This document shows, one piece after another, positions 60,341-64,000 of a stretch of DNA of 64,000 bases (positions are counted from its first letter, which is position 1; each line of letters opens with the position of its first letter). The DNA is from Lithospermum erythrorhizon. Taxonomy: Eukaryota; Streptophyta; Magnoliopsida; Boraginales; Boraginaceae. Both the position numbers and the translations under genes were made by a program. Under the pieces are notes generated by a model, which was not told the DNA's origin, searched no databases, and saw only the letters and a program-made list of their open reading frames with translations. The DNA lies in assembly GCA_019722365.1 (NCBI GenBank), contig JADFUC010001833.1:672411-736410 (forward strand), written 5' to 3'.

Positions 60341-61461
60341 AGAAAGAAAAAAAAAAGTTAAAAAATTAATAGATCCGGCAAAACATGCATACATGGAGGT
60401 TATCACGTTAAACCCACTAAGCTAATATGCAATATTTAATTACACTCCTTTTATTACTTTCAAGACAATGAAGGAGGGGATAGTGGCGAAATCAAAAAAA
60501 AATTTTATAGGAAACTGGCGAAGAATTAATACGAAGAAATATATAAAAAATCGGGCGAGCTTAACAACTTAATTTTCAATAAATTTAATAAGAAATTCTA
60601 ATTTTTAATAATAAAAATATAATTTTTAAAATTTTAACAAAGCGACGTATCGTTCATCACGCTTCTCTAATTCTCCACTTCACATGTTCCCTAATTTCCT
60701 ACGAGGAGGTAATTAACTCATACTAAGTCCTGACCTTTGTTTCCTGGTTGACAATTCACGAATAAAGTAATACTTCTGTGACGGTGCTTGTGAGGCCCAA
60801 ATATTCAAAATATTAATTATTTGTTCCATACCATTTTCTCAAATTGTTTTTTCCTGCCCCCAATTCAATTGTTATAATGTCCATGCCTCCATGGGGTCAT
60901 TGACAGTGCACAATGATTTAAATAAAATAAGATACGTAGGCTCATAATATAATACCCCAAATTTCTTGTTTAGTGGGCGGTTTTAGCTATATAAATGATA
61001 CTTTGCATAACTTGCTGCATAAGCACACAAGAATAAGTAATTAGGATTTTTTAGGTCTCAAACACAAGCCAATTTGCAAAGTAACCAACACATGTCTCAA
61101 TAATTGCCAACATTTATTATTAATACTTAGAAATTACTTAAGAAGGATTCTTGTTCATTTTCTTTCAACCAACTTCAAACCAAAAAGGGTGTTAGATTAC
61201 TAAGAACAAATTCACATTAATAGATATTATATGCTTAATAGTATTCAAAATCATACATTATCATATAGCTTTTGAATTAGTGCAATCTGCAACAACATTC
61301 TTCATATACATCCCTCCCTCCCTGTACAAGACCAAAAAGAAGGTTGTGTATGTATCATAATTTTCTATACCATTTCTGTTTTTCCTTTAGGTGTGAAGTT
61401 GTATGAACTGATATATGTGGATATGCCAAAACAGAAACTTGCAATACAAATAAATGTCAGC

Positions 61462-63438
61462 TTATAAGATGCAGCAACTCCCTTCATCCCTGCAACAGAG
61501 GTCAATCAAATTAGATTTTATCCCAATGTGATTATTAATTGGAAGGTTAGTTAAATTAGTTGTGAGGGGAATAGTTAATCGGTCACACTCTGTTACACTT
61601 CATTAAAATTGCGACATGTGTATTATTTATTTTTATAAATTAATTTAGAAGTAAAAAACAAAACATGTATCATGATCTTTACGGAGTGTAACAAATAGTG
61701 TTATACAAAATGTAGCCGATGATCCGAACTCATTAGAAAGGATGAATACATACTTCTTGGGATCATAAAGGCTTAAAGCTTCCTCAAATTTGAGCCACTG
61801 GGGGCCATTCTCTTCAGTTGCATTTTGTGGTCCACCCAGATATGCTTGGACAATAAATTGGGGAGTCCTCTCCCTAGAATAAGAACAGTTAATTGAACAG
61901 TTGTCTAAGAAGAATCATTAGAGTAAGAAGCACTTCAAATAATAACTAAGTTTACCTTCCTTCATATTCTGACAACCAAGCCAAATAAGCAATACCAAAG
62001 TACATTGAAACAAAGGGATTGCTGAGGTCCTCAGCCGAGTCTATCATGTAAGCTTGAAAGCCCAAGTCCCTAAAGAAACAAAATAATTAACAATTTTAAG
62101 AACAAAAAAAGGTAAGGGACTCAAGAATATGGAAATGCTACGACACAGTCCTTCACTCGGATATTATAAACTCCACTCACATCTACAAATTGTTCATCGC
62201 AGGAGGAAATTGTCTAATTTCACAGTAGGATTATCAAGACTCAAGTGTGACGAATACTCATAACTCAATGTAGATGAAGTTTCAGTTGGAGAAAAATTAA
62301 TAGAAGTTAATAAATAGACCAAAAAGATTGCAATCGCATACTTGTGAAGCCAGCGAGCAGTGGCGTAATCAATTCCCATGAGTCCAGTACGTTGTCCTTT
62401 ACCATCAACTAACCGCATGCTAATCATCTCAGCAAGAGCACATGGAACAGTCTGTAAACATGTGTAGATCCATCAAGCTATTACATATTACATTGTTACA
62501 TTTGAATCCAGGAAAGATATACCATTGTAACTAAAACACACAAATTTATTAGCCGAGAGTCTGAGACAAAAAATTATAACTATGTCAAAACAAAAACAAG
62601 CTTGATATGTCATGCCAGAGATAGCTGCTAGCCTCAGCTAATAGAGGTAGAGGCAACTTTAAGCTTTGACTTGATAGGTCATACAAAGATGGGACTTTAC
62701 TTCAGGAACAATTTCTATGGATGCCCGTTCTTTAAGCCAATAGATGCTGCGATTTAGTCATCAGACATGGAAACCATATGTGAAATTGGATCTAATTTCC
62801 ATCAATTTAAGAAATTAGTTCCATACAGAAATCACTAATTTCAATTTACTTCATCTTGCAACAGGCCAGCAATTATATTTAGATGCATGCTAATATTAAA
62901 GGTGAACACTCACAGGTTGTACTCTCTTTGAACTGAAATATCTTCTGAGAATGATTTCTGCAACTGCCTGCAGCAAAGAGTATTTAACGCCACGTATTGC
63001 TAGCATCAAAACGGCAAATTCTAGAAAATAAGAAATTATTAACTCATTTACTTAGCATAAAATATCACACAGGTGAACAATTTTAATTCTCTATGTGATC
63101 TTGCTTGTATTGAAATCTGATGTATAATTTTCTATAAAACTGGGAAATGGGCCATTTAAAATGTGACAAGGGAATAACTATATCTGCAGACTAGATATCA
63201 TAATGAAATTGGAAATCACATGAGTAAATAACTAGAATGCATGGTCATATAATAAGGCTGAGAGCTAGCAAATCACCCTTGACTACATTTATGGTATTCA
63301 TATCTTTACCTTCAGTTCTTTCCGGGATATATAGAGCCTCCTTTCATTATCATGTTCAATACCAACGTTTCCTCGTTTCCACCCTGCCTTGTTCCACTGT
63401 TTGCGAACTGACGGATTATTCCACATCTCTTCCATATC
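61462..63438 (-). CDS. Lysozyme-like/SLT-fold protein with CaaX-like C-terminus; first exon(s) not found
   Basis: Exons on the minus strand: 63438-63310, 62967-62914, 62451-62342, 62069-61956, 61873-61754 and 61489-61462; phases all close. They encode DMEEMWNNPSVRKQW, YISRKELK, AVAEIILRRYFSSKRVQP, TVPCALAEMISMRLVDG, TGLMGIDYATARWLHKDLGF, PFVSMYFGIAYLAWLSEYEG and QFIVQAYLGGPQNATEENGP, ending KKDEGSCCIL. The order resembles plant lysozyme-like proteins with a transglycosylase (SLT) fold: an entry helix, 'ALAE..S', 'GLM', then 'FVS.YFG.AYL.WLS'. The position before Ser, normally the catalytic Glu in SLT enzymes (AxxES), is Ile here. CCIL fits a prenylation box (CaaX with terminal Leu, usually geranylgeranylated). 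The upstream exon with the start codon was not recognised in 63.44-64.0 kb and is probably to the right. The substrate is unknown; plants lack bacterial peptidoglycan outside plastids. Confidence 0.8.
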
Positions 63439-64000
63439 CTGTTTTGAAGTTCTGGAGTCCCAGGTTGTGCTGGATAGGACTCATCATAAGGCAATATAAT
63501 ATACATTAATTGGTGGATCCGGATGCATGAATTGGTGTTTATCACGGTCATTAGAGGCGCCAAGGAGACGCCGAGAAAGTCTCTAAAATCCTGGCCGAAC
63601 AAGAGGCTTTAAATTGCTCAGCCTCAGCGGTGTCGGGCCGGGAAAGTTCCTCTCCTCGAATCCCTCGCCGGTACGGCCCCAGCCTCCGCACACATCGACT
63701 CCCCCTTTCACCTTCTAACCCCCCATGTCCCTCTCCACCTGCAATGCTGCATTCCTCAACTCATGAAACTCAAAGAACAAGCGACAGCCTCTCACAACCA
63801 AATGACGAAAAACCCGCGATCCTCTCAGCTCAAATGGGTACACCGTCGAATCAAATGGCACAAGTCGCTAAACCTCTCTTCATACCCATCAACTGCCCTT
63901 CTCCCCGCCAGATCCTGATCAACTCCTTCTCCATCGCATGCAGTTCCAAATAGAAATTTTTCCTCGGCAGTAATACGTAACTGAACGAAGTACAATTGAT
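63439..64000. other. Intron or upstream DNA of the lysozyme-like gene, with a GC-richer Ser/Pro-rich open frame
   Basis: From 63.6 to 63.95 kb base composition shifts to C-rich on the plus strand. An open frame at 63630-63953 (plus, 107 residues, Ser/Pro-rich, e.g. LPLSPSNPPCPSPPAMLHSS) ends in a stop. I do not recognise it. It could be a fragment of an inserted element or a small gene; its compositional bias makes a chance open frame plausible. Confidence 0.2.

Larger units (their letters stand above)
57819..61461. other. Upstream region of the Raf-like kinase and intergenic DNA
   Basis: The kinase 5'UTR (at least one intron) probably occupies 57.8 to about 59.1 kb. From 59.2 to 61.3 kb the DNA is AT-rich with tandem and dispersed repeats and no convincing gene. 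The 3'UTR of the lysozyme-like gene probably covers about 61.3-61.46 kb. Confidence 0.4.

Noticed and set aside
63312..63602. A 96-residue minus-strand open frame over the first lysozyme-like exon
   Set aside because: The correct frame here is a different one (DMEEMWNNPSV...), which joins in phase to the next exon and matches the family; the longer open frame is a shadow.
1..64000. CRISPR arrays, bacterial operons, rRNA or tRNA genes
   Set aside because: No regularly spaced short direct repeats with unique spacers, no Shine-Dalgarno-led gene strings and no cloverleaf-like sequences were seen; the sequence is plant nuclear DNA.

Overview
This window is nuclear DNA from a flowering plant, most likely a eudicot. 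The evidence is AT-rich intergenic DNA, GT-AG introns, plant-type proteins (a PB1/Raf-like kinase, NF-YC, plant CBP80) and heavy loads of plant transposons (Ty1/copia, Ty3/gypsy, hAT, Helitron-like, Stowaway-like MITEs). I built seven multi-exon protein genes by joining exons at GT/AG sites. In every model the phases close without an internal stop.

Layout. (1) <1-11993, minus: an alpha-N-terminal protein methyltransferase 1 (NTM1) gene. Its last exon lies beyond the left edge, and its ~7 kb intron 6 holds broken copia sequence in two opposite orientations. (2) 12.0-22.3 kb: gene-poor DNA with tandem repeats, a decayed hAT transposon (~16.6-20.1 kb), a long-TIR element and a Helitron-like element. 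(3) 22281-25295, minus: cytosolic phosphoglycerate kinase, with repeated copies of its start-codon/splice-acceptor block just upstream. (4) 27834-36590, plus: CBP80/ABH1, the large subunit of the nuclear cap-binding complex, 19 exons. (5) 36.6-44.4 kb: nested transposons, namely a copia gag-protease fragment, then a gypsy pol 3' end split by a hAT-like element, then a Ulp1-like fragment. (6) 44411-48085, plus: a DEAD-box helicase of the DDX49/Dbp8 (plant RH36) type. (7) 48481-49305, minus: NF-YC, convergent with the helicase. (8) 51858-57818, minus: a PB1-domain Raf-like protein kinase. (9) 61462-63438, minus: a lysozyme/SLT-like protein whose first exon was not found and whose C-terminus is CaaX-like.

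The genes do not form one pathway. They cover housekeeping (glycolysis, mRNA cap binding, ribosome biogenesis, N-terminal methylation) and regulation (NF-Y, Raf-like kinase). As I recall the Arabidopsis genome, the helicase/Raf-kinase pair and the PGK/Raf-kinase pair are neighbours in duplicated segments of chromosome 1, so this arrangement looks like conserved ancestral microsynteny.

I found no convincing new multi-gene system. The most unusual signals are the repeated splice-acceptor/ATG block of PGK, the NTM1 intron holding opposed copia fragments, a missing splice AG in CBP80 that would remove four conserved residues, the apparent loss of the catalytic Glu plus a CaaX-like tail in the lysozyme-like gene, and the copia-gypsy-hAT nest.
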